Positions 5,715 through 12,103 of a DNA stretch of 14,997 nt are shown one piece after another (the stretch's first letter is position 1; every line of letters starts with the position of its first letter). This DNA is from JBOGZD01 sp050697155 (GTDB taxonomy: Bacteria; Actinomycetota; Thermoleophilia; Solirubrobacterales; 70-9), in the NCBI GenBank assembly GCA_050697155.1, contig JBOGZD010000072.1, positions 1-14,997 of the forward strand, given 5' to 3'. The position numbers and the translations under genes were made by a program. Under the pieces are notes generated by a model that did no database searches, was not told where the DNA came from, and saw only the letters and a list, made by a program, of their open reading frames with translations.

Positions 5715-7121
5715 TCACGGGCCGAACTCCTGCTGCACGGCCGACCCACCCGCCGATTCCGTATCCGCAGGCGCCGGGGCGGGCGCGGTTGTTGCCGGGG
5801 TCGCTGTCGCCGCGACCCCGAACTCGCGCTGCTGCGGCGGGGTGGCGGGGTCGACAACGGGCTGGGCCTGCTCGGGATCGGGGGCCGGCTCGGACTCGGA
5901 CGGCCCGGACTGACCGTCATCCGCCGGAGCGACCGGCGCGGGCGCCGGCGTCGAGACCGCGTTGCCGAGCTGGGCGGGCAGCGACGCCGGCGCCGTCACC
6001 GCTGCGGGCTCGACGTGCACCTGCGGGGCATCCTCGGGTGCTCGGCTCGGATCACCGCCGGTGCCCAGCGGCGCCACGCCGGCGGCGATGCAGGCGGTCG
6101 CCGCAGCCCCTCCGCCGAGACACGCCACCGCGAGCTTGCCGGCGGTTCCGATGCCCGCGAGCTTCGCCGCGACCCCGGCCCCTGCCGCTCCCGCGCCGCG
6201 GGCGCCGACCGCCGCAGCGCCGGCGTTTCCCGCGTCCGCCGCCAGATCGGCGCTTCCCCTCGAGAGGACGCCGGCAACGGCCTCCCGCACGCGGTCGCCG
6301 AGGTCGCCCGCGCGGTCGGCGAGTGAGAGGTGGCCGTCGATGCCATCGATCGCCCCAGGGACCACCAGCCCGCCGCCGAGATCGTGCAGACGGCCCGTGA
6401 GCCGGGCGACGAAGCCCGAGCAGTCGCGGCAGTGAGACAGGTGCGCCTCCGCCTGGCGTCGCTGATCGTTGTCGGCGAAGCCGGCGGCGTAGGCCTTCAG
6501 CAGCGGCTCGCGGTCATCGCACCACTCGCCACGCTCGAACCGTCGCATCGCCTCGGTGAGCTGGTCGACGCCGCGGGTGATCTCCTTGCGATAGGCGCGC
6601 GGCGAGAGTCCGCTGATCAGGGCCCTGACCTGGCTCGGCTCGAGGCCCCAGCCGTAGCGCAACAGCATCACCGCGCGCCGACGCGGCGGCAGCGAGCTCA
6701 GCAGGTCCCTGGTCACGCGCGACTGCTCGGCGCCGGCCGCGCGCTCCTCGGGGGTCGGGCCGTGGTCGGGGACCCCGCGGACGAGTTCCAGCGACGCGGT
6801 CGGCTTGCGGCCCCGCCGGCGCAGCTCCTTGCTCGCCTGATTCGCGACCGCGGTGAACACGTATCTGCGGATCTCCTCGTCGGACAGCTCGGCCTCGCGG
6901 CTGGCGAGCGCCCGCAGGGTGCCGACCCAGGCGCTCGCATAGACGTCGTCGAGCTCGTCGTCTCCGAACGCGCCGCGAAACGCCCGGCGCACCATCGCCC
7001 TCGCCGGGCGCTCGAGCTCGCGGTAGAGGCGCGCGGAGCGCTCGCGCCACGCGTCGTCGTCGCGTCCGATCCCGGCGCGCTCCGGAGCGCGCGAAACGGC
7101 GGCGGCGCTGGGTGGCTTCAT
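5715..7121 (-). CDS. ECF sigma factor fused to a zinc-finger anti-sigma-like domain, one TM segment and a Pro/Ala-rich tail
   Basis: A 468-residue protein from ATG 7121; a TTG at 7142 would add seven residues and neither has a clear ribosome site. Sigma region 2 spans about 30-105 (RLYRELERPARAMV...DELDDVYASAWV...IRRYVFTAVANQASKELRRRG). Sigma region 4 spans about 140-195 (LLSSLPPRRRAVMLLRYGWGLEPSQVRALI). A HxxxCxxC motif (His227, Cys231, Cys234; HLSHCRDC) follows, as in zinc-binding anti-sigma factors. There is one likely membrane segment at about 328-350 (LAVACLGGGAAATACIAAGV) and an extracytoplasmic Pro/Ala/Glu-rich tail of about 115 residues that carries QREFG and QQEFG near its end. The protein would hold a sigma factor at the membrane until a signal or proteolysis frees it; this is inference from architecture. 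The secreted Ig-like protein follows after 22 bp and is a natural target or partner. Confidence 0.85.
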   Translation of the reverse strand: MKPPSAAAVSRAPERAGIGRDDDAWRERSARLYRELERPARAMVRRAFRGAFGDDELDDVYASAWVGTLRALASREAELSDEEIRRYVFTAVANQASKELRRRGRKPTASLELVRGVPDHGPTPEERAAGAEQSRVTRDLLSSLPPRRRAVMLLRYGWGLEPSQVRALISGLSPRAYRKEITRGVDQLTEAMRRFERGEWCDDREPLLKAYAAGFADNDQRRQAEAHLSHCRDCSGFVARLTGRLHDLGGGLVVPGAIDGIDGHLSLADRAGDLGDRVREAVAGVLSRGSADLAADAGNAGAAAVGARGAGAAGAGVAAKLAGIGTAGKLAVACLGGGAAATACIAAGVAPLGTGGDPSRAPEDAPQVHVEPAAVTAPASLPAQLGNAVSTPAPAPVAPADDGQSGPSESEPAPDPEQAQPVVDPATPPQQREFGVAATATPATTAPAPAPADTESAGGSAVQQEFGP

Positions 7122-7412
7122 CGGGGCATCTGGCCAGCACAACCCCGGTCGCGGCTGGCGCGCCCCCCGTCGCGATCGGGACGCGCCATGGTCGGCGCCT
7201 CCCTGGTTCGAGATCGCTTCAGCCGGTCACCCTGATTCCCCTTCACCTGCGCCCGGATTGGGCGGTGCGATCGTACGCGGGCGCCGAGTCCGGGTCTCCG
7301 CCGAATATCCGCAATTTGCGCACTCCACCGCGAGCAATGCCGCAAACTGCGAGCTTTTCCTCTGCGCCGGCCGTCCCCAACGGCGGCGGGCGCGCCGTCT
7401 CTGCGTTTCCGC
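7122..7412. promoter_or_regulatory. Upstream region of the sigma-factor gene with two CGCA-N3-TGCG inverted repeats
   Basis: This gap of about 290 bp has no gene. It holds CGCAATTTGCG (7310-7320) and CGCAAACTGCG (7341-7351), which share the symmetric frame CGCA-N3-TGCG and lie 31 bp apart, about three helical turns, in a locally AT-richer stretch. They look like paired operator half-units for a dimeric regulator. A GC-rich stem just after the 67-residue gene (about 7366-7390) may end its transcript. No clear -35/-10 pair could be fixed for the sigma gene. Confidence 0.4.
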
Positions 7413-7616
7413 CTACTCCTCGGGCCGCTCGAACCAGCAGGCGATCACCTGCGGGTTGACGTACATCTCGCGGCCGCTCTCGTCGTGGGTGAGGGCGATC
7501 GGGTTGCCGGCGGCGGCGATCCACTTGTCGAGCAGCTCGGACGGGGACTCGGAGACGTAGGTCGAAAGCGGGCCGCCCTCGGCGCCGGGGCCGCTGAACC
7601 TGATCGTGGTCGGCAT
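7413..7616 (-). CDS. Small conserved protein of unknown function
   Basis: A 67-residue soluble protein starting at an ATG with AGGAGG 8 bp upstream. The C-terminal half (LTHDESGREMYVNPQVIACWFE) has the strand-turn-strand pattern with VNPxxI seen in small FlbD/YlzI-like and related actinobacterial proteins, but this resemblance is too short to name it. It starts 50 bp after the stop of the upstream secreted-protein gene on the same strand, so the two may share a transcript. The strong ribosome site and high third-position GC support it as a real gene. No function can be assigned. Confidence 0.7.
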   Translation of the reverse strand: MPTTIRFSGPGAEGGPLSTYVSESPSELLDKWIAAAGNPIALTHDESGREMYVNPQVIACWFERPEE

Positions 7617-7666
7617 CGGTGGTTCCTCCTGGCTTCGTTCGAAAGTGGAAGCCGGGAATCTACGGC

Positions 7667-8659
7667 TCAGCAGACGCGGGCTGGGGCCTGCGAGCGGACG
7701 ACCTCGAACGCCGAGCCGGGGATCGCCTTGAGCCGGTTGAGGTTCTCGTCGTCCCAGCGGCGGTCAGAGGTGCCCTGGAAGAACCAGTTCGAGCCGTTGT
7801 CGGCGACGATCGCGCCGTAGCGCTTGAGCGCCTCGGCGATCACCCGGGCGGCGCCGCTGAGGCCCGAGAGGTCGTAGCCCGTGCGGAGGCGCAGGCGGGT
7901 GCCCATCGGCGGGGCGTCGGGGTCGCTGCTGTCGCCGGCGCAGTGCGACGCCGGGTGGATCCAAGCGTGCCGGGTCGAGCCGACCGTGATCCGCACCGCG
8001 TGGTCTAGGCGGCCGCGCTTTATCTCGTCATAGCGGACCAGGCCGGGGAAGATCGGCAGGCCGGCGGCGTCGGCGGAGGTGAAGCCGTCGGGGCGAAGCG
8101 CAGCGCGTCGCAGGTTCCAGATCGCGCCGCTGTCGGCCTCCCAGCGGCGCGGGTGGGTGCGCGGGAAGGCGCGGTAGAGCTCATAGAGCTTGCAGCGCCT
8201 GCGGTCATAGGCGATCACGTGGCGGTCGCCGTCGGAGCGTGCGCCGCCCTCGACCGGAGAGCTGAAGGGCACCCGGTAGCGGCCGTGGTCGGACTCGTCG
8301 CCGTAGGCGGTGAACCTCACCTTGGTGCGCTTCGCCCGCTTGCCGACCACCCGGTAGGGGATCCCGTACGCGCGCGGCGAGCCGAAGTCGGGGTGAAGCT
8401 CGTCGCCGCCGCTCGAGTTGATGTGGTCGATGATCGCCGCCGAGTTCGGCGCCAGTGGCGCGCCGGAGACGTCCTGGTTCCAGGCGCGCTGGTCGGGCAG
8501 CGAGGGGGCGTTGGCGGCGACGCCGTCGGCCGCGGGGAAGACGCCGCACTTCTTGCTCAGTGACGGATAGGGACCAAGCGCCGAGGACGCCGAGGTCGCA
8601 AGCGCCGCGGCAATGGCGGCCGTAGCCGCCGCCGCGCCGAGGGCTTTCCGTCCCGCCAT
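7667..8659 (-). CDS. Secreted conserved protein of unknown function
   Basis: A 330-residue exported protein. ATG 8659 is chosen over an upstream start at 8788 because it directly begins a signal peptide (MAGRKALGAAAATAAIAAALATSASSA), because 8788 would run through the divergent vapB start, and because a promoter places transcription start at this ATG. Conserved-looking stretches are WNQDVSGAPLAPNSAAIIDHIN, HPDFGSPRAYGIPYRVV, and the C-terminal SHCAGDSSDPDAPPMGTRLRL and IVADNGSNWFFQGTSDRRWD. I recognise these as typical of an unnamed secreted family common in soil bacteria. Trp, Asp and Asn richness suggests a ligand- or sugar-binding or hydrolytic surface, but no catalytic motif can be named. 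A 67-residue gene follows after 50 bp. Confidence 0.8.
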   Translation of the reverse strand: MAGRKALGAAAATAAIAAALATSASSALGPYPSLSKKCGVFPAADGVAANAPSLPDQRAWNQDVSGAPLAPNSAAIIDHINSSGGDELHPDFGSPRAYGIPYRVVGKRAKRTKVRFTAYGDESDHGRYRVPFSSPVEGGARSDGDRHVIAYDRRRCKLYELYRAFPRTHPRRWEADSGAIWNLRRAALRPDGFTSADAAGLPIFPGLVRYDEIKRGRLDHAVRITVGSTRHAWIHPASHCAGDSSDPDAPPMGTRLRLRTGYDLSGLSGAARVIAEALKRYGAIVADNGSNWFFQGTSDRRWDDENLNRLKAIPGSAFEVVRSQAPARVC

Positions 8660-8665
8660 CGCGGC

Positions 8666-8694
8666 AGCGTAGCCGGGGGCGCGACGCCGGCCAA
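8666..8694 (-). promoter_or_regulatory. Sigma-70-type promoter of the secreted-protein gene, leaderless
   Basis: On the minus strand TTGGCC (8694-8689) and TACGCT (8671-8666) are separated by exactly 17 bp. Transcription would start at about 8659, the A of the ATG. There is no ribosome site before that ATG, which supports a leaderless message. Confidence 0.5.
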
Positions 8695-8699
8695 TGGGG

Positions 8700-8754
8700 T
8701 TGGACGGGTTATGGGATCGAGCGCTATCCTTTACTTTTAATGAAGAAGGTAAAG
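8700..8754 (+). promoter_or_regulatory. vapBC promoter and likely autoregulatory operator
   Basis: TTGGAC (8700-8705) and TATCCT (8725-8730) are separated by 19 bp, placing the start at about 8737-8740, next to the ATG at 8740, again with no ribosome site. CTTTAC (8729-8734) and GTAAAG (8749-8754) form an inverted repeat that straddles the start codon and touches the -10. AbrB-type antitoxins usually repress their own operon, so this is a natural binding site. That use is inferred. Confidence 0.45.
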
Positions 8755-8973
8755 CGAACTCGGCTGAGCGCCAAGAACCAGGTGACAATCCCGGTCGCCG
8801 AGCTGCGTGCGGCCGGCCTCGAGCCAGGCGACGCGCTGCGGGTCGAGGCGACCGGCGCTGGGCGCCTGGTGCTCACCCGCGCCGACGCGCTGCTCGCCCG
8901 CTACGCGGGTTCGCTCGACACCCGCGGGCGCCTGCGCCGCGACGTCGAACGGGTTCGCGACGAGTGGCGGTAG
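8740..8973 (+). CDS. vapB: AbrB/MazE/SpoVT-type antitoxin, VapB
   Basis: A 77-residue protein whose N-terminal half (MKKVKRTRLSAKNQVTIPVAELRAAGLEPGDALRVEATGAGRLVLTR) is a swapped-hairpin AbrB DNA-binding domain: the K-x-Q-V-T-I-P core and LxPGDxLRVE are the family signature. The C-terminal part (about 48-77, basic/acidic with RYAGSLDTRGRLRRDVERVRDEW) is the usual toxin-binding tail that blocks a PIN active site. The stop overlaps the toxin start by 10 bp. It is expected to neutralise VapC and to repress the operon together with it. Confidence 0.9.
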   Translation: MKKVKRTRLSAKNQVTIPVAELRAAGLEPGDALRVEATGAGRLVLTRADALLARYAGSLDTRGRLRRDVERVRDEWR

Positions 8974-9374
8974 CGCTCGACGCCGACGCCGCGATCGGCT
9001 TCCTCGATCGCTCCGACGCCCTCCACGATCCCGCCCGGGAGGCGATCGGCGGACTGCTCGAGGCCGCCGACGAGCGGTTGGTGGCCTCGACGGTCACCTA
9101 CGCCGAGGTGCTCACCGGGGCGCTCCTGGGTCGCCAGGAGGAGGCGCCGGTGCGCGGGTTCTTCGCCGAGCTCGTCTCTGAGCTGATCGCGGTCGACGCG
9201 CCGATCGCCGAGCGGGCCGCCCGCCTTCGCGCCGACGGCGGGCTGCGGATGCCCGACGCGCTGGTGGTGGCGACCGCCGAGCGCACCGCCGATGTGAGCG
9301 CGCTGCTCACCGGCGATCGCCGCCTCGCCGCCGCCAAGGGCGTCGGGGTGCGGGTGATGGTGCTCTCGCCGTAG
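8964..9374 (+). CDS. vapC: PIN-domain ribonuclease toxin, VapC
   Basis: A 136-residue PIN-domain protein, full length for the family. GTG 8964 is chosen because the PIN fold starts immediately (VAVALDADAAIGFLD) and overlaps the antitoxin gene by 10 bp. The metal-binding acids are all present: Asp6, Glu48 (TYAEVLTG), Asp98 (RMPDALVVATA) and Asp118 (LLTGDRRL). VapC toxins cleave RNA, often tRNA or rRNA, when released from VapB. With its partner intact and all acids conserved, this system looks functional. Its RNA target cannot be predicted. Confidence 0.9.
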   Translation: MAVALDADAAIGFLDRSDALHDPAREAIGGLLEAADERLVASTVTYAEVLTGALLGRQEEAPVRGFFAELVSELIAVDAPIAERAARLRADGGLRMPDALVVATAERTADVSALLTGDRRLAAAKGVGVRVMVLSP

Positions 9375-9393
9375 AGGGTCGCACCGAGCAGCC

Positions 9394-9442
9394 ATCCCTC
9401 GACGGGATCTCCTTGCGGGCCGGGGGCTAGCCGGACCCCGCG
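9394..9442. terminator. Two hairpins in the convergent vapC / membrane-protein gap
   Basis: ATCCC-TCGAC-GGGAT (9394-9408) is a perfect small stem, and CGGGG (9421-9425) pairs with CCCCG (9436-9440) around a 10-nt loop containing GGCTAGCC. They fill the 75-bp gap between two convergent genes and are well placed to end transcripts from either side. Neither has a U-run. Confidence 0.4.
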
Positions 9443-9449
9443 GCCTGGC

Positions 9450-10085
9450 TCAACTGGGGGACGGGAACAGGGGCTCGTGCTCGAGCGAGGCCTGGGTGTG
9501 GCGGCGGCGGTCGTGGCGGATGTGGAGGGCGACCGAGGCCAGGGCGAAGATCGCGCCGCAGGCCGCCGCCACGCCCAGCGACGCGTCGAGGGCGATGCTG
9601 GCCAGCAGGGCGACGGCGCTGCCGCCGACGACGCTGTTGACGACCCCGATCGAGATCGCCATCGCGAAGAAGAGCTGGAAGCGGCTCGCGCGAAGCCCCA
9701 TGTTGGTGACCACGCCGATCACGTCGTCGTGGGCGCCGAGCTGGAAGTACCGCGAGTCCTCTCCCGCGAGCTCGACGTAGTAGTGGCGGATGCGGTTGAT
9801 GGCGCGTCCGTAGATCAGGTCCTCGATCGAGCTCTCCACCAGGCGCACGAAGGTGACCAGGCCGAGGAAGTAGAGGGTCGGCAGCGCGACCAGGGAGAAG
9901 ATCTCGAACGTCTCGCGATCGTTGGCGATCAGCCCGATCGCGATCAGCGTGCTCGAGACCGCGCCCAGATAGAGCGCCCCGCGCGCGGAGCTCTCGAAGG
10001 TGGTCTGCGAGCGGGCGCCCTGGAGGGTGAAGTGCTCGGTGGTCAGCGTGGTGAGGATCTGCTGGCGATCGCCGGGCTCGGGCAT
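9450..10085 (-). CDS. Four-helix membrane protein of unknown function
   Basis: A 211-residue integral membrane protein. ATG 10085 is chosen because GGGAG lies 6 bp upstream and the longer frame would overlap the globin gene with low-complexity residues. After a soluble N-terminus (MPEPGDRQQILTTLTTEHFTLQGARSQTTFESSARG) there are two membrane helices (about 36-60 and 65-88), a charged loop (about 89-130, EDLIYGRAINRIRHYYVELAGEDSRYFQLG), then two more helices (about 138-170 and 172-195) and a basic tail. It begins 16 bp after the truncated-haemoglobin stop, so it is almost certainly in the same operon and may act with it at the membrane. No family name is recognised. Confidence 0.75.
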   Translation of the reverse strand: MPEPGDRQQILTTLTTEHFTLQGARSQTTFESSARGALYLGAVSSTLIAIGLIANDRETFEIFSLVALPTLYFLGLVTFVRLVESSIEDLIYGRAINRIRHYYVELAGEDSRYFQLGAHDDVIGVVTNMGLRASRFQLFFAMAISIGVVNSVVGGSAVALLASIALDASLGVAAACGAIFALASVALHIRHDRRRHTQASLEHEPLFPSPS

Positions 10086-10101
10086 CGGTTGCTCCCGACC
10101 G

Positions 10102-10581
10102 CTAGGGCCGGTAAGGGGGCGCCTCGCCCCAGCCCCAGCGCGGCAGCGGGGCCTGGGCGACGACCTCGGCGTCGGGGTCGGAGTTGTGCATCGCAAGCCG
10201 GGTGCCCCACTCGACGTAGGCCATCAGCGCGGAGCGAAACTCGGGGTCGGCGGGGAGCTCGGCCTCGTCGGCGGCGCGGCTCATCAGGGTGGTGAAGCGC
10301 AGGCGTTGCTTGGGGTTGATCCGCAGGCCGCGGTGCTTGTCGACCATGTGGGGGTAGCCGCCGAGCTTGTCGGTGTACTCGGTCGGGCCGCCGAGGACCT
10401 CGCACCACCAGGCGGTCACGTTGCGGCGGTGCTCGGCGCTCACCTTGCCGCCGAACACCGGCGCCAGCAGCTCGTCGGCCTCGACCCGGTCATAGAAGAC
10501 GTTCAGCCACCGCTCGAGCGCATCGCGGCCGCCGCCCCAGTCATACAGGGTCGGTGGGGCCTCGTTCGGGGGCGGCGTCAT
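10102..10581 (-). CDS. Truncated haemoglobin, group II-like
   Basis: A 159-residue bacterial truncated globin, a haem protein that binds O2, NO or related ligands. The pattern LYDWGGGRDALERWLNVFYDRVEADELLAPVF...EVLGGPTEYT...YPHMVDKHRGLRI is diagnostic. Tyr30 is the B10 ligand-contact residue, Phe43 the CD1 residue and His83 the proximal F8 haem ligand. The position equivalent to the usual Trp G8 of group II is Phe96 (QRLRFTTLM). The C-terminus (PLPRWGWGEAPPYRP) extends past the globin core, as in many actinobacterial members. The ATG has no ribosome site. A membrane protein follows after 16 bp. Roles in NO or oxygen handling are inferred from the family. Confidence 0.9.
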   Translation of the reverse strand: MTPPPNEAPPTLYDWGGGRDALERWLNVFYDRVEADELLAPVFGGKVSAEHRRNVTAWWCEVLGGPTEYTDKLGGYPHMVDKHRGLRINPKQRLRFTTLMSRAADEAELPADPEFRSALMAYVEWGTRLAMHNSDPDAEVVAQAPLPRWGWGEAPPYRP

Positions 10582-10634
10582 GCATCGAAGCTAGCCAACC
10601 CGTCAAGGGCCGGTTGCTCCGACCCCGGCCAGGG

Positions 10635-11885
10635 TCAACCGCCGGCCGTGATCCAGGACGCGAATGCCGGCAGGCCGCGGCGGCGCAGGCGCCGGGGAAG
10701 CGGCAGCGCGTGAAGCCGCGGCTGGAAATCGCCGTCGCGCACGAAGGCGCTCTCCTCGGCGACCACCTGGGCGGCAGCCTCGACGACTTCCGGATCGAAC
10801 TCGTGCCCCGCTCGGGCGGCCAGGTCGAGCATCACCTCGCTGTGCGGTAGCCGGGCGCTTCCGGCGGCGGTCAGCGCGCTCCACGCCTGCGCGACTGCCA
10901 GCACCCGGCTCGCGCGGGGGACCCGAGCGGCGGGAATGCCGAACGGCTGCCCGCTGCCGTCCCACCGCTCGTCGACGCAGAGGGCGACGAGCCCGCTGAG
11001 TGCGGGCGTCGGCGGCGCCTGGCGGGGCGGCTCCTGCCAGCGGGCCAGCAGCTCGCCGGCGCCGACCATGGCCTCGCGCTCGACTCGCGAGAGACCGAGG
11101 ACGTCGCCGATCGCCACCGCGTAGAGCTCGGTCGCTTCGCCCGGCGAAAGCCGAGCCACCGAGCGCGATCGTCCAAGCGCCCAGAACGCGAGCTGCGGGA
11201 CCAGCGTGACCGCGGTCAGGGGGACGAGCGCGAACGCCCCCAGCGTCGGCAACAGGGCGGTTGTCGCGACCCCGGCCGCCAGCATCGTCATCACGGCCGG
11301 TGCCAGCTCGATGAACTCGGTTCGAATCAACGCCCGCGGTCGATAGCCCTGGTAGAAGGGCGCAAAGGTGAGGTTGGTGAAGGCGAAGTTCACCGCCCAC
11401 ATCGCCAACCCCGCCGTAAACAGCGAGGGAGCCCCAGCCAGCAGCGATGGAGCGGCGGCGAGCTCGATCACGACGTAGCCGGCACCCAACGCCAGCGCGT
11501 AGCTGGAGACCGTCGCGACCACGCCCGGCGAGAGCAGCGGTACGCGGCGCATGACGAAGACGCTGATCGCCGCGGGGATTACCCAGATGACCAGGGCGGC
11601 GAGCGGCCCGGCGAGCGCAAGCGCCACCAGCGCCAGCACGATGCTGCTGTCGAAGAAGGAGACCGCGGTGCTCTTGAGCCGCAGTTCGGCCAGAGATGCC
11701 ATTACGGCGATCGCGGCGAGGACACCGAGCAGCGGAGCATGGCTCCAGTCGGTGGATGGGGCGAGGAGGACGAGCAACGCGGGCGCCGCCGCTGCCTGGC
11801 CCATGTTGAGCGCCACGGCGAGCGCGTGGGTTCGCCCGCCTGCCCCTGGCGGCCGCCAACGCCGAGCTGTGTCAATCAAGCGCAA
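10635..11885 (-). CDS. Polytopic membrane protein with a degenerate HD-GYP domain
   Basis: About 416 residues. The frame is open to a TTG at 12041, but the first 52 codons of that longer version have only about half G or C in the third position and contain promoter-like hexamers, so I place the start near TTG 11885 after GCGGGGGGCGAT; exact start uncertain. Seven or eight hydrophobic segments occupy roughly residues 24-240. The C-terminal domain follows HD-GYP order (DVLGLSRVEREAMVGAGELL, then DERWDGSGQPFGIP, ASRVLAVAQAWSAL, GHEFDPEVVEAAAQVV), but the HD pair is absent, the HHE motif reads VDE and GYP reads GQP. Active HD-GYP proteins hydrolyse cyclic di-GMP; this one most likely cannot and may be a sensor or scaffold. 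Confidence 0.75.
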   Translation of the reverse strand: MRLIDTARRWRPPGAGGRTHALAVALNMGQAAAAPALLVLLAPSTDWSHAPLLGVLAAIAVMASLAELRLKSTAVSFFDSSIVLALVALALAGPLAALVIWVIPAAISVFVMRRVPLLSPGVVATVSSYALALGAGYVVIELAAAPSLLAGAPSLFTAGLAMWAVNFAFTNLTFAPFYQGYRPRALIRTEFIELAPAVMTMLAAGVATTALLPTLGAFALVPLTAVTLVPQLAFWALGRSRSVARLSPGEATELYAVAIGDVLGLSRVEREAMVGAGELLARWQEPPRQAPPTPALSGLVALCVDERWDGSGQPFGIPAARVPRASRVLAVAQAWSALTAAGSARLPHSEVMLDLAARAGHEFDPEVVEAAAQVVAEESAFVRDGDFQPRLHALPLPRRLRRRGLPAFASWITAGG

Positions 11886-12012
11886 ATCGCCCCCCGCCAG
11901 CGCAACACAGCGCTCCGCGGCAGGGCGATCATAAACGGGAACTACAGGCGTCTCGCCGGTTTCAGCACTTCCTATAACCCACGGCGCTCCCTTCGTCAGA
12001 GTGGCGTACGGG

Positions 12013-12054
12013 AACCTACCAGAACTTGTAGAAAGCTCCAACTAGCTGTGTAAA
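12013..12054 (-). promoter_or_regulatory. Promoter-like hexamers upstream of the HD-GYP-like gene
   Basis: On the minus strand TTGGAG (12041-12036) and TAGGTT (12018-12013) are 17 bp apart, and TTTACA (12054-12049) and TACAAG (12030-12025) are 18 bp apart. The stretch 11890-12060 is clearly less GC-rich than its surroundings. Which pair is used cannot be told, but both place transcription start downstream of the TTG at 12041. Confidence 0.4.
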
Positions 12055-12074
12055 GCGTGCAGCCGAGCGACCCA

Positions 12075-12087
12075 GAGCGCGACGCTC
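12075..12087 (-). terminator. Small hairpin after tldE
   Basis: GAGCG-CGA-CGCTC is a perfect 5-bp stem 17 bp past the tldE stop. It has no U-run and is a weak candidate for a transcript end. Confidence 0.25.
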
Positions 12088-12103
12088 GTTGTTGCCCGCC
12101 GAA

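Noticed and set aside
5168..7235. Long plus-strand frames opposite the sigma fusion and the Ig-like gene
   Set aside because: Arg/Pro/Ala-rich or family-free shadows; the minus-strand genes have ribosome sites, signal peptide and sigma domains.
7667..8788. Start at 8788 for the secreted protein gene
   Set aside because: It would overlap the divergent vapB start and promoter and place 43 non-hydrophobic residues before an otherwise ideal signal peptide at 8659.
10635..12041. TTG start at 12041 for the HD-GYP-like gene
   Set aside because: The first 52 codons have roughly 50 percent GC at third positions and overlap promoter-like hexamers, so the region looks non-coding.
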